Positions 25,842 through 34,169 of a DNA stretch of 64,000 nt are shown one piece after another. A model generated the notes under the pieces. That model worked only from the letters and a program-made list of their open reading frames with translations, searched no databases and was not told the origin of the DNA. The DNA is from Nonomuraea sp. SYSU D8015 (GTDB lineage: Bacteria > Actinomycetota > Actinomycetes > Streptosporangiales > Streptosporangiaceae). Where the stretch lies: positions 214,843 through 278,842 of the forward strand of contig NZ_VJYI01000016.1 in assembly GCF_008065375.1 (NCBI RefSeq), given 5' to 3'. Both the position numbers and the translations under genes were made by a program. Within the stretch, counting starts at the first letter, position 1. Every line of letters starts with the position of its first letter.

Positions 25842-26648
25842 TCAGCGTCCGCGCGCGGCGGGCGCCACGGTGACACCGACGCCCTTGCGCCGCAGCCGCT
25901 CCACATGCTCCGGCGGCGTCCGCCAGTCGACGATGACGTGGTCGAACTCGGTCAGCGGCGCGAGGGCGTGCAGGGCCCGGCGCTCGAACTTGGTGTGATC
26001 GACGATCAGCAGGCGGGTGGCCGCCGAGTCGAACATGGCCCGCTTGGTGTCGACCGTCTCCTCGGTCTGGTGGAAGCAGATGTCGTCGGTGATGGCCGAG
26101 GTGGACATGATGACGATGTCGGCGCGCACCTCCCGGATCGCCGCGACGGTCATGTGGCCCATGAACGAGTTGGCCCAGGGGTGGAACCGGCCGCCGAGCG
26201 CGATGAGCGTGAGGTCCGGCTCGCCGGTCAGGTCTTCGATGACCGGCAGGAAGTTCGTGATCACCGTCAGGGGCGCCTTGTCGCCGAGCATCGGGACGAG
26301 GTGCAGGGTGGTGGTCGAGTCGTCGAGGATGACGGCGTGTCCCGGCTCGATCCACGCGCAGGCGGCCCGGGCGAGCGCCGCCTTCTCGGGCTGCTGCCGG
26401 CCGCGGCGGAACAGGTCGCTGGCCTCGACGAGGCTGGAGGGCAGGGCGGTGACCACGCCGCGCGACTTGCGGACGATCCCCCGGGCGACGAGCGCGTCGA
26501 GGTCGCGGTGGGCGGTCATCAGGCTGATCCCGTGTTTCTCCGCGATCGCCTCGATGCGGACCGAGCCTTCCGCCATCACGTCCGCGGCGATCGCGCGCTG
26601 GCGCGCGCGCTGCCGTTCCAGGCGGCCCTCCGCGGGCGGCTCCTTCAT
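25842..26648 (-). CDS. DeoR family regulator of the leftward tetritol genes
   Basis: 268 residues with a DeoR N-terminal HTH (about 15-70, VRIEAIAEKHGISLMTAHRDLDALVARGIV) and a DeoR sensor domain of the sugar-phosphate isomerase-like fold (ILDDSTTTLHLVP, IMSTSAITDDICFHQTE). AGGAGG precedes the ATG. It has exactly the length of the second DeoR protein in the rightward arm and closely similar motifs, so the two are paralogues. Probably represses one or both arms and responds to a phosphorylated intermediate. Confidence 0.9.
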   Translation of the reverse strand: MKEPPAEGRLERQRARQRAIAADVMAEGSVRIEAIAEKHGISLMTAHRDLDALVARGIVRKSRGVVTALPSSLVEASDLFRRGRQQPEKAALARAACAWIEPGHAVILDDSTTTLHLVPMLGDKAPLTVITNFLPVIEDLTGEPDLTLIALGGRFHPWANSFMGHMTVAAIREVRADIVIMSTSAITDDICFHQTEETVDTKRAMFDSAATRLLIVDHTKFERRALHALAPLTEFDHVIVDWRTPPEHVERLRRKGVGVTVAPAARGR

Positions 26649-26685
26649 CGCACCTCCTGCTCGATCCGGATGTTTCAGCCTCCGA

Positions 26686-27447
26686 CTATCGCGCATCCGG
26701 CCGGCCCACGTGACGGCCCGCGGCCGCGATGCGGACCAACGCGAGGAAATCCGCGACGTCCCACGCGGCCCGGCCGACGAACAAGCCGTCGATCCCGGGC
26801 ACGTCGAGCAGCGCCGCCGCGTTGCGTCGGTTGACGCTTCCCCCGTAGAGGACGGCACGGACCCCGAAACCGGTGGACAGCGTCTCCATGACGGGGGCGA
26901 TCTCGTACGTCACCGGTTCGCGGCCGCGCTCGCCGATCGCCCAGACGGGCTCGTACGCGACCACGACCTCGTGCAGGTCGCCGGCGGCGAGCCTGGACAG
27001 CCCGCGGGTCACCTGCCCGGCCACCCAGTCGATCTCCCGTCCGGCGGCGCGCACCGCGCCCGGTTCGCCGACGCACAGCAGCGGCGTGAGACCCGCCGCG
27101 ACGGCGGCCTCGACCTTGAGCGCGACGGTGTCGTCGGTCTCGCCGAAGTGCTCCCTGCGTTCGGAGTGGCCGATCTCGACGAGCGTGGCGCCCGCGTCGG
27201 CGACCATCCCCATGGACACCTCGCCGGTGTAGGCCCCGGCGGGCGCCCAGTGCGCGTTCTGGGCCCCGATGAGGACGGGGACGTCGGGCGGCAGGCGCTC
27301 GCGTACGGCGGCGATCGCGGTGTGCGCGGGGATGACGAAGGCCGTGACCCCGTCGAAGGCGCCGCGGGCCGCGACCAGCCCGTCGGCGAACGCGCGGGCC
27401 TCGGCCAGCGTCTTGTTCATCTTCCAGCTGGTGCCGATCCACGTCAT
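26686..27447 (-). CDS. TIM-barrel isomerase, EryH/LerI type
   Basis: 253-residue triosephosphate isomerase homologue. Catalytic residues are conserved: Lys in GTSWKMNK, His in EIGHSERRE and Glu in VAYEPVWAIGE. The N-terminal motif has Ser where glycolytic TPI has Asn (GNWKMN), a feature I associate with EryH/LerI isomerases that convert L-erythrulose 1-phosphate to D-erythrulose 4-phosphate. Its place beside an FGGY kinase and a GlpD-like dehydrogenase, and not beside gap/pgk, supports that role. The ATG overlaps the kinase stop. A second glycolytic TPI elsewhere is possible. Confidence 0.82.
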   Translation of the reverse strand: MTWIGTSWKMNKTLAEARAFADGLVAARGAFDGVTAFVIPAHTAIAAVRERLPPDVPVLIGAQNAHWAPAGAYTGEVSMGMVADAGATLVEIGHSERREHFGETDDTVALKVEAAVAAGLTPLLCVGEPGAVRAAGREIDWVAGQVTRGLSRLAAGDLHEVVVAYEPVWAIGERGREPVTYEIAPVMETLSTGFGVRAVLYGGSVNRRNAAALLDVPGIDGLFVGRAAWDVADFLALVRIAAAGRHVGRPDAR

Positions 27448-28931
27448 CCGAGCTCGGCCCATACCGCCGTCATCCTCTCCACGACGCGCTGGTAACGCCG
27501 GTAGTTCTCCTCCTGCCGCGCCACGCCGCCGGGCGTCGGCTCGCAGACGGCGGGCGGCGCGGCGACCGCGGCGGCGGCCTCCGCCAGGTCGGCGTAGACG
27601 CCCGCCGCGATGCCGGCCAGCATGGCGCAGCCGAGCGCGCCCGCCTCCCGTACGGGACTCACCCCCACCGGGGCGGCCAGGGCGTCGGCGAACATCCGCA
27701 CCCACCGGGGGTTGCCTGCGGCCCCGCCGGTGAGCCGGATGTCGGTGACGTCGAAGCCGTCCCGCAGCGCGTCCACGTGGTGACGGTGGTTGAAGACCAC
27801 TCCTTCCATCACCGCCCGGACGAGGTGGCCGCGCTCGTGCCAGCCGCGCAGCCCGACGAAGGCCGCGCTGGCGTCCACGGGGTAGGGGGAGCCGAAGAGG
27901 AACGGCAGGTACACCAGGTCGCCGGGGCTGGACTCGACCGCGCGCAGATCGTCCTCGACGAAGCCGAAGGGCCGGCCCGCGTGCGCGTCGGCGGCGAGCC
28001 GCGTGGCGAACCACTCGAGGTTGGCCGCGCTCGACGGGGACAGCGCCATGTTCATCCACTGGCCGGGCACGACGAACGCGCGGGCGTTCCAGCGCTCGTC
28101 CACCCGGGCCACGTCGGAGATCACCTCGTTGATGCTGAACGTCCCCGCGATGATCGCGAGCTGGCCCTGCAGCACCGTGCCCATGCCGATGGCCCCGCAG
28201 TCCACGTCGTGCGCCCCCGACGCGACCGGGGTGCCGGGGGCGAGGCCGCACTGCTCCGCCGCCGCGCCGGTGACCTCGCCGGCGACCTCATGGGACCCGA
28301 TCACCTCGGGCAGCAGGCCGAACAGCTCCTCGACGCCGAAGATCCGCAGCGTCTCGCGGTCGTACTCCTGCGTGTGCACGTTCGTGAACGACAGGCTCGA
28401 CTCGGTGGGGTCGGTGGAGACGACGCCGGTGAGCCGCTGCTTGATGACGTCCTTGCACGGGAGCGCGTACGCCGTGCGGGCCAGGACGTCGGGCTCGTTG
28501 CGCAGCAGCCAGGCGAGCACCGACACCGGCGAGCCCGGCCAGGGCTTCTGCCCGCTGAGCGGCAGGACGGCGGCGCAGCGGCCGGCGCGCTCCCACTCGG
28601 CGACCAGGCCCGCCGCGCGGGTGTCGAGCGACAGGATGCCCGGCCGGGTCGGCCGGCCCCGCTCGTCGACCAGATAGATCCCGTCGCCGTGTGAGGTGAC
28701 GGCGACGCCCGCGACCTCCGCGGGCCGGACGCCGGCCGCGGCGACGACCTCCCTGATGACCGCGCAGGTCACCTCCCACAGCTCGTCCTGGTCGCGCTCC
28801 ACGTGGTGGGGGCGCGGATAACGATGAGGCACCCGCCGCGCCGCCTGGCCGACCTCGGCGCCGGTCACGTCGAAGAGCACGGCCTTGGTGACGGTCGATC
28901 CGGCGTCGACGCCGAGGAGGTAACGTCCCAT
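27444..28931 (-). CDS. FGGY-family carbohydrate kinase (leftward arm)
   Basis: 495-residue FGGY kinase with an N-terminal ATPase phosphate-binding loop (LGVDAGSTVTKAVLFD), an AVTSHGDGIYLVDERGRP strand region and a C-terminal LTGGAAGNPRWVRMFAD nucleotide motif. The catalytic Asp is probably in GAHDVDCGAIG. It resembles xylulokinase/EryA-type kinases. It follows the GlpD-like gene directly (stop and ATG separated by no bases) and overlaps the TPI-like gene, so kinase, dehydrogenase and isomerase are one operon. Likely substrate is a tetritol or related polyol; identity is inferred from context. Confidence 0.85.
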   Translation of the reverse strand: MGRYLLGVDAGSTVTKAVLFDVTGAEVGQAARRVPHRYPRPHHVERDQDELWEVTCAVIREVVAAAGVRPAEVAGVAVTSHGDGIYLVDERGRPTRPGILSLDTRAAGLVAEWERAGRCAAVLPLSGQKPWPGSPVSVLAWLLRNEPDVLARTAYALPCKDVIKQRLTGVVSTDPTESSLSFTNVHTQEYDRETLRIFGVEELFGLLPEVIGSHEVAGEVTGAAAEQCGLAPGTPVASGAHDVDCGAIGMGTVLQGQLAIIAGTFSINEVISDVARVDERWNARAFVVPGQWMNMALSPSSAANLEWFATRLAADAHAGRPFGFVEDDLRAVESSPGDLVYLPFLFGSPYPVDASAAFVGLRGWHERGHLVRAVMEGVVFNHRHHVDALRDGFDVTDIRLTGGAAGNPRWVRMFADALAAPVGVSPVREAGALGCAMLAGIAAGVYADLAEAAAAVAAPPAVCEPTPGGVARQEENYRRYQRVVERMTAVWAELG

Positions 28932-30563
28932 TCACGCCACCGGTCCCGGTTCGAATTCGCGGAAACGCCGGAGATAGCGTACGTACGCGGCCTTCTGCCG
29001 GGCGGTCTCCGCGTCGTCCCAGCCGAGCTCGGCGGCGCAGGCCGCGGCGACCGCGTCCATGGCCCCCTGGCCGAGGTCGGGTTCCAGGCCGATCATCGTC
29101 CGGCGGGCGAGCACGTCGGCGAGGGTCACGGCCTCCTCCTCCCTGATCGCGAACGCCACCTCGCCGGCCCGCACCCCCGTCGCCACGGTCAGGGAGAGCG
29201 GCTCGGAGGCGGCGATGAGGTCGGCGACCCGGCCCGCGCGGGCTCCGTAGACGCGTGTCAGCCGGCGGGACTCGGCGGCCGGCAGCCCGCTCGACCGCTC
29301 GAACGCGCGGGCGTGCTCCGCCGGCCCCTCGGGCGGGCGGCCGGGGAGGCCGAGCCCGCGGGTCCGCGACCTCGCCTTCCTGCCCAGGCGCCTGCCCACC
29401 TCGTCGACGGCGTGCTCGGCGAGGGTGCGGAAGGTGGTCAGCTTGCCGCCGACGACCGAGAGCAGCCCGTCGAGGCGCGGGCGGTGGTCGTGCAGAATGT
29501 GCCGGCGCGTGATGTCCCCGGGATCGCCCTCCGGCACGAACGGAAGGGGTCTCACCCCGGTGTAGGTGTACAGGATGCTGTCCTCGGTGAGGCCGGCGGC
29601 GGGGAACAGGCGGTTGGTCTCGGCCAGGATGTAGTCGATCTCCCCCTGGTCGGCGGCGGCCGTGCCGGGGTCGCCCGTGAACCGCTCGTCGGTGCTGCCG
29701 ATGAGATATCTGCCGAGCCACGGGATCACCATGAGCGGGCGGCCGTCGCTGACGGCCTCGTAGTACATCGCGCAGTACGGCGCGCCGGGAAACGGGTCCA
29801 CGACGAGATGCGTGCCCTTGGTGCCGCCGATCAGCCGTTCGGTCCCTGCGGCCGAGCCGGCGAGCACGGAGTCGGCCCACGGCCCCGCCACGTTGACGGT
29901 GAAACGCGCCGTCACCTCGTGGACGGCGCCGGTGAGCACGTCGCGGACCGACGCCCCGACGACTCGGCCCTGCTCGACCCGCAACCGGGTGGACTCGGCG
30001 TGGTTGAGCGTGGCCGCCCCGGCGGCGCGCGCGGCGAGCATGATCTCGACGCAGAGCCGCTCGGCGTACTCGACCTGCGCGTCGTGGTAGACCGCCGCGC
30101 CCTGGAGCCCGTCCGGGGACAGGCCGGGCAGCAGGGCGGCGGTCTTCCGCCGCCCATAGGTCCGGTGGAGCGGCAGCGACTTGTCGAAGGAGAGGACGTC
30201 GTAGAGCACCATCCCGGCGCGCAGCGCGAACCGGTGGTGCCTGTTGCCGCGGTAGAACGGCAACGCGAACGGCAGCGGCGCCACGAGGTGCGGCGCGCCA
30301 CGCAGCAGCCACTCCCGGTCCCGCAACGACTCGCGGACGAGCCCCATGTCGAGCTTGTCGAGGTATTTGAGCCCGCCGTGGATCATCCGGGAGGACCACG
30401 ACGACGTGCCGCCGCCCCAGTCGCCCTTGTCGATGACCAGCACGGACAGGCCGCGGTCGGCCGCGTCCCACGCGATGCCGAGCCCGTTCACGCCGCCGCC
30501 GATGACGAGCAGGTCGAACGTGTGCCGAAGGCGTTGGAGTGCGCGGTCCCGGTAGCTGCTCAT
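28932..30563 (-). CDS. GlpD-like FAD-dependent polyol-phosphate dehydrogenase (leftward arm)
   Basis: 543-residue member of the glycerol-3-phosphate dehydrogenase (GlpD) family. The dinucleotide-binding motif LLVIGGGVNGLGIAWDAADR is at about residues 18-37, then GGTSSWSSRMIHGGLKYL (FAD/substrate motif), GGTKGTHLVV and VVGGKLTTFRTLAEHA. The C-terminal DAO_C domain includes FAIREEEAVTLADVLARRTM. AGGAG precedes the ATG. In the erythritol pathway the EryB enzyme of this family oxidises L-erythritol 4-phosphate to an erythrulose phosphate; the neighbouring FGGY kinase and TPI-like gene suggest the same here rather than glycerol metabolism. Confidence 0.87.
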   Translation of the reverse strand: MSSYRDRALQRLRHTFDLLVIGGGVNGLGIAWDAADRGLSVLVIDKGDWGGGTSSWSSRMIHGGLKYLDKLDMGLVRESLRDREWLLRGAPHLVAPLPFALPFYRGNRHHRFALRAGMVLYDVLSFDKSLPLHRTYGRRKTAALLPGLSPDGLQGAAVYHDAQVEYAERLCVEIMLAARAAGAATLNHAESTRLRVEQGRVVGASVRDVLTGAVHEVTARFTVNVAGPWADSVLAGSAAGTERLIGGTKGTHLVVDPFPGAPYCAMYYEAVSDGRPLMVIPWLGRYLIGSTDERFTGDPGTAAADQGEIDYILAETNRLFPAAGLTEDSILYTYTGVRPLPFVPEGDPGDITRRHILHDHRPRLDGLLSVVGGKLTTFRTLAEHAVDEVGRRLGRKARSRTRGLGLPGRPPEGPAEHARAFERSSGLPAAESRRLTRVYGARAGRVADLIAASEPLSLTVATGVRAGEVAFAIREEEAVTLADVLARRTMIGLEPDLGQGAMDAVAAACAAELGWDDAETARQKAAYVRYLRRFREFEPGPVA

Positions 30564-30580
30564 CGCGCTCCTGAGTGATC

Positions 30581-30600
30581 ATCTCATCTTTTCATGAGAT
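30581..30600. promoter_or_regulatory. Inverted repeat near the leftward tetritol start
   Basis: The arms ATCTCAT and ATGAGAT flank a six-base spacer, 18 bases upstream of the GlpD-like ATG. The position would let a bound repressor block the leftward promoter or ribosome loading. One of three palindromes in this divergent region. Confidence 0.5.
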
Positions 30601-30668
30601 TCATCGTGTTACTTCTAACGTGACTCGTGTAGACGCTATCGCGAGCCACGTGATAAATCTAGGCAGGC

Positions 30669-30682
30669 GTGACTTGAGTCAC
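30669..30682. promoter_or_regulatory. Palindrome GTGACTTGAGTCAC, mid divergent region
   Basis: Perfect six-base arms (GTGACT/AGTCAC) around a two-base centre, roughly midway between the leftward and rightward start codons. Candidate operator for one of the two DeoR proteins encoded in the locus. Confidence 0.5.
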
Positions 30683-30747
30683 AACATCTCCGCATCCGCT
30701 GGTGCTCGTAACAGAAGAATCTTGATAGATAACGATTTGTTCTGTTA

Positions 30748-30761
30748 CGTTCACGTGAACG
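30748..30761. promoter_or_regulatory. Palindrome CGTTCACGTGAACG upstream of the importer operon
   Basis: A perfect 14-bp palindrome, 29 bases before the first start codon of the rightward operon and just before its GGAAAGGAG ribosome site. It resembles LacI/DeoR-type operators in symmetry. Likely overlaps the rightward transcription start. Confidence 0.55.
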
Positions 30762-30790
30762 CGTGTTGCTGGAAAGGAGCCCCCCGTCCG

Positions 30791-31444
30791 ATGAGCAGCG
30801 CAGCCGCCGCCCCTCCCCGCCTGATCGCGCGCCTGTTCTGGCCGGTCGCGATCGCGGCCCTCCTGGTCGCCATGGCCCTGGACACCCGGTTCCTGTCCAG
30901 GCAAGAGGTGAGCGCGCTCAACCCCGCGGAGTTCAACGCCAAAGACTTCGCCGCCGCCGAATACCCCAAGATCGTGGCGGTCGTCGAGGCGAAGGCCGCG
31001 GATCTCAAGGAGGTCGCCGCCGCGGTGGCCGCCGACCCCTCGGCCGCCGGCCCCAAGTACGGCAACATCGCGGGCACCGACAAGTACGCGATCCCGGTGC
31101 GCTTCACCGGCAAGGTCACCGAGGCCGACGCGGGTCTGCTCACCGTCGACGTGGCGGGGCTGCCCGAGCGCAGCGTGGTCCGCGTCGCCCTCGGCCAGGC
31201 CGCCAACGGCACCGCCCTGCGCGACGCCCCGGGGACGCTGAAGTTCAAGGACTTCCAGAACCAGACCGACTACCAGCAGACGGCCAACGAGTTGAAGGCC
31301 AGGATGCTCGCGGAGGTCGCCGCCAAGATCGACCTCGCCGCCGCGAAGGGCGGGACCGCGACGGTGACCGGCGTCTACGTCACCAACACCGGACCGGAGG
31401 GCAGCTACCTCGTCACGCCCGTGAAGGTCGAGGTGGCGGGCTGA
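30791..31444 (+). CDS. DUF2291 family protein of a sugar importer operon
   Basis: 217 residues with one N-terminal membrane helix (about 12-30, FWPVAIAALLVAMALDT) and an extracytoplasmic domain (NPAEFNAKDFAAAEYPKIV, TGVYVTNTGPEGSYLVTPVKVEV). This matches the DUF2291 family, regularly the first gene of ribose/erythritol-type ABC operons. Function unknown, presumed accessory to uptake. GGAAAGGAG lies upstream of the ATG, and its stop overlaps the ATPase start (TGATG). Confidence 0.82.
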   Translation: MSSAAAAPPRLIARLFWPVAIAALLVAMALDTRFLSRQEVSALNPAEFNAKDFAAAEYPKIVAVVEAKAADLKEVAAAVAADPSAAGPKYGNIAGTDKYAIPVRFTGKVTEADAGLLTVDVAGLPERSVVRVALGQAANGTALRDAPGTLKFKDFQNQTDYQQTANELKARMLAEVAAKIDLAAAKGGTATVTGVYVTNTGPEGSYLVTPVKVEVAG

Positions 31445-33015
31445 TGTTCCCGGACGCCGCGACCCCCGTCGTCCTGCGGGCCATCGACATCACCAAGCAC
31501 TACGGCGCCACGCAGGCACTCAAGGGCGTCAACTTCGAGGTGCACCGGGGCAAGGTGACCGCCCTGTTCGGCGAGAACGGCGCCGGCAAGTCGACCCTGA
31601 TGAAGATCATCGCCGGCGTCGAGTCCCCGACCTCCGGACACCTGGAGCTCGACGGGCAGGCGATCGAGCTGCGCTCGCCCGGCCAGGCCGTCGAGCACGG
31701 CATCTCGATCATCCACCAGGAGCTCAACCTCTGCCCGAACCTGAGCGTGCGCGACAACATCTTCATCGGCCGCGAGCGCACGGGCCTGTTCGGCACGGTC
31801 GACTACCGCGGCGAGCGCGAGGTCGTGCGGCGGCTCATGGAGCGGCTCGAAGAGGACATCGACCCCGACACCCTCGTCGCCGACCTGCGCATCGGGCAGC
31901 AGCAGATCGTCGAGATCGCCCGAGCCCTGGCGCTGGACGCCCGCATCCTCATCATGGACGAGCCCACCTCGGCGCTCAGCGCCCCGGAGGTCGAGGTCCT
32001 TTTCAAGGTCATCAAGGACCTCACCGCCAACGGGGTCGCGATCGTCTACATCTCCCACCACCTGGAGGAGGCGATCGAGATCGCCGACCACGCCGTCGTG
32101 TTCCGCGACGGCGAGCTGGTCGCCACCGCGGACGCGGCGGACATCGACCTGGCCTGGGTCGTCGGCAAGATGGTCGGCCGGGCCGCCGAGTACGACTTCC
32201 GCGACGCCGAGCGCGACTTCGGCGACGTCGCGCTGAGCATCCGCGACGTCAAGATCGTCGACGCCACGGGAGAGGGCCGCCTCGCGGTCAACGGCGTCTC
32301 CCTGGACGTCAGGCACGGCGAGATCGTCTGCCTCTACGGGCTCATGGGCGCCGGCCGCACCGAGCTGGTCGAGGCGCTGGCCGGCCGCGGGGCGATCGCC
32401 TCCGGCCGGGTCGAGCTCGGCGGCAGGGACCTGTCCGGCGCCTCCGTCGCGGAGCGGATCGAGCTCGGCATCGGCCTCGTCCCGGAGGACCGGCAGCGCG
32501 ACGGGCTGGTCCAGTCGATGTCCGTCGGCCAGAACCTGTCCCTGTCGAGCCTGCTGGAGCTGACCAGGTCCTTGGTCGTCGCCGGCTTCGTCTCCCGCAG
32601 GCGTGAGGCGGGCCGCGTCCGGGACGGGATCTCCGAGGTCCAGGTGAAGACCTCCGGCCCCGGCGCCCCGATCACCTCGCTGAGCGGCGGGAACCAGCAG
32701 AAAGTGGTGATCGGCAAGATGCTGCTCACCGGCCCGAAGGTGCTCCTGCTCGACGAGCCGGCCCGCGGCATCGACGTCGGCGCCAAGGGCGAGATCTTCT
32801 CGCTGCTCTTCCGCGAGGCGCGCAAGGGCCTCGCGGTCCTCTACGTCACCAGCGAGATCGGGGAGGCGATCACCGCCTCGCACCGCATCGTCGTCATGTC
32901 CAAGGGCCGTGTCGTGCGGGAGTTCGACCCGCGCACGGCCTCCCGTGAAGAGATCATGGCCGCCTCCGGGGAGTCCGAGGCCGGCGTCCACGCGATGGGA
33001 ACCGCCAGTGAGTGA
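31444..33015 (+). CDS. Sugar ABC transporter ATP-binding protein (two ATPase domains)
   Basis: 523 residues with two fused ABC ATPase domains, as in RbsA/XylG. Domain 1 has Walker A GENGAGKST (about 44-52), signature-like LRIGQQQIVEIARAL and Walker B ILIMDEPTSAL. Domain 2 has the degenerate Walker A GLMGAGRTE (about 300), signature LSGGNQQK (about 413) and VLLLDEPARGIDVGAKGE. Energises uptake of a sugar or sugar alcohol. It overlaps both neighbours. Confidence 0.95.
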   Translation: MFPDAATPVVLRAIDITKHYGATQALKGVNFEVHRGKVTALFGENGAGKSTLMKIIAGVESPTSGHLELDGQAIELRSPGQAVEHGISIIHQELNLCPNLSVRDNIFIGRERTGLFGTVDYRGEREVVRRLMERLEEDIDPDTLVADLRIGQQQIVEIARALALDARILIMDEPTSALSAPEVEVLFKVIKDLTANGVAIVYISHHLEEAIEIADHAVVFRDGELVATADAADIDLAWVVGKMVGRAAEYDFRDAERDFGDVALSIRDVKIVDATGEGRLAVNGVSLDVRHGEIVCLYGLMGAGRTELVEALAGRGAIASGRVELGGRDLSGASVAERIELGIGLVPEDRQRDGLVQSMSVGQNLSLSSLLELTRSLVVAGFVSRRREAGRVRDGISEVQVKTSGPGAPITSLSGGNQQKVVIGKMLLTGPKVLLLDEPARGIDVGAKGEIFSLLFREARKGLAVLYVTSEIGEAITASHRIVVMSKGRVVREFDPRTASREEIMAASGESEAGVHAMGTASE

Positions 33016-34114
33016 GCTGAGCCAGGCCGCCGTCAAGGCGACGGCGCCCCGCCCCCTCCGCAAGATCAACACCAGGGCCCTGATGATCGAGGGGCGTGCG
33101 CTGCTCGCGCTCGTCCTCATCGTGGTCGTCTTCTCGCTGCTGTCGCCCAACTTCCTCAGCGCGGACAACCTCATCATCATGACCCGGCACGTCGCGATGA
33201 ACGCCATCCTCGCGATCGGGATGCTGCTGGTGATCCTCAACGGCGGCATCGACCTGTCGGTCGGCTCGATCGTGGGCCTGTCCGGCGTCACCGCGGGCCT
33301 GTTGCTCGAAGGACTCGAGATCGGCGGCCTCGACCTGGTCGTCTACCCCGCCGCCTGGGTCGTGATCGTCGTCTCCCTCGGCGTCGGCACCCTGCTCGGC
33401 TGGGTGAACGGGCTGGTGGTCGCGAGACTCAACGTCGCGCCGTTCATCGCCACCCTCGGCATGCTGTACGTCGCCCGCGGCATCGCGCTGCTCATCACCA
33501 ACGGCACCCCGTTCTCCAAACTCGGCGGCGAGGAGACGCTGGGCAACACCGGCTTCCTCACCTTCCTCAAGAGCGCCCCGCTCGGCCTGCCCATGCCGGT
33601 CTGGGCGATGATCCTCTTCGCCGCGGTGTTCGCGCTGGTGCTCAGCAAGAGCCCGTTCGGCCGCTGGCTCTACGCCACCGGCGGCAACGAGCGCGCGGCC
33701 GAACTGTCCGGCGTCCCCGTCAAGAAGGTCAAGACCCGCATCTACGTCCTGTCCGGGCTGTGCGCGGCCGCGGTCGGGCTGCTCCTGACGGCCGACCTGT
33801 CCTCGGCGACCCCGGCGGCCGGCGAGTTCTTCGAGCTCAACGCCATCGCCGCCGTGGTGATCGGCGGCGCCGCGCTCTCGGGCGGCCGCGGCACCATCCG
33901 CGGCACCCTCATCGGAGCGTTCGTCATCGGGTTCCTCGTGGACGGCCTCGTCCTCGTCGGGGTCTCCCAGTTCTGGCAGCAGATCATCAAGGGCGCCGTG
34001 ATCGTCGTCGCCGTCGCGCTGGACCAGCTCCAGCAGTCACTCCACAAGCGCCGGTCCGCCAAGGCCGCGCTGTCACCCCCCAAGCCGTCGGAGCACGCGC
34101 CGGCCCCGGTGTGA
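33008..34114 (+). CDS. Sugar ABC transporter permease (RbsC type)
   Basis: 368-residue membrane protein of the BPD_transp_2/RbsC family with about ten helices. The conserved loop NGGIDLSVGSIVGLSG is near residue 80 and IGGAALSGGRGTIRGT near 290. The GTG overlaps the ATPase stop by eight bases. It ends in a Pro/Ala-rich cytoplasmic tail. Homodimer expected with the double ATPase and the lipoprotein encoded next. Confidence 0.95.
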   Translation: MSELSQAAVKATAPRPLRKINTRALMIEGRALLALVLIVVVFSLLSPNFLSADNLIIMTRHVAMNAILAIGMLLVILNGGIDLSVGSIVGLSGVTAGLLLEGLEIGGLDLVVYPAAWVVIVVSLGVGTLLGWVNGLVVARLNVAPFIATLGMLYVARGIALLITNGTPFSKLGGEETLGNTGFLTFLKSAPLGLPMPVWAMILFAAVFALVLSKSPFGRWLYATGGNERAAELSGVPVKKVKTRIYVLSGLCAAAVGLLLTADLSSATPAAGEFFELNAIAAVVIGGAALSGGRGTIRGTLIGAFVIGFLVDGLVLVGVSQFWQQIIKGAVIVVAVALDQLQQSLHKRRSAKAALSPPKPSEHAPAPV

Positions 34115-34169
34115 CCCCGACGTACCCCGGACGGCCACGCGCCGTCTGCACCACCCAGAAAGGCTCCCC

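Noticed and set aside
26686..27447. Plain glycolytic triosephosphate isomerase
   Set aside because: The catalytic motif has Ser instead of Asn and the gene lies with polyol kinase and dehydrogenase genes rather than gap/pgk; kept as alternative only.
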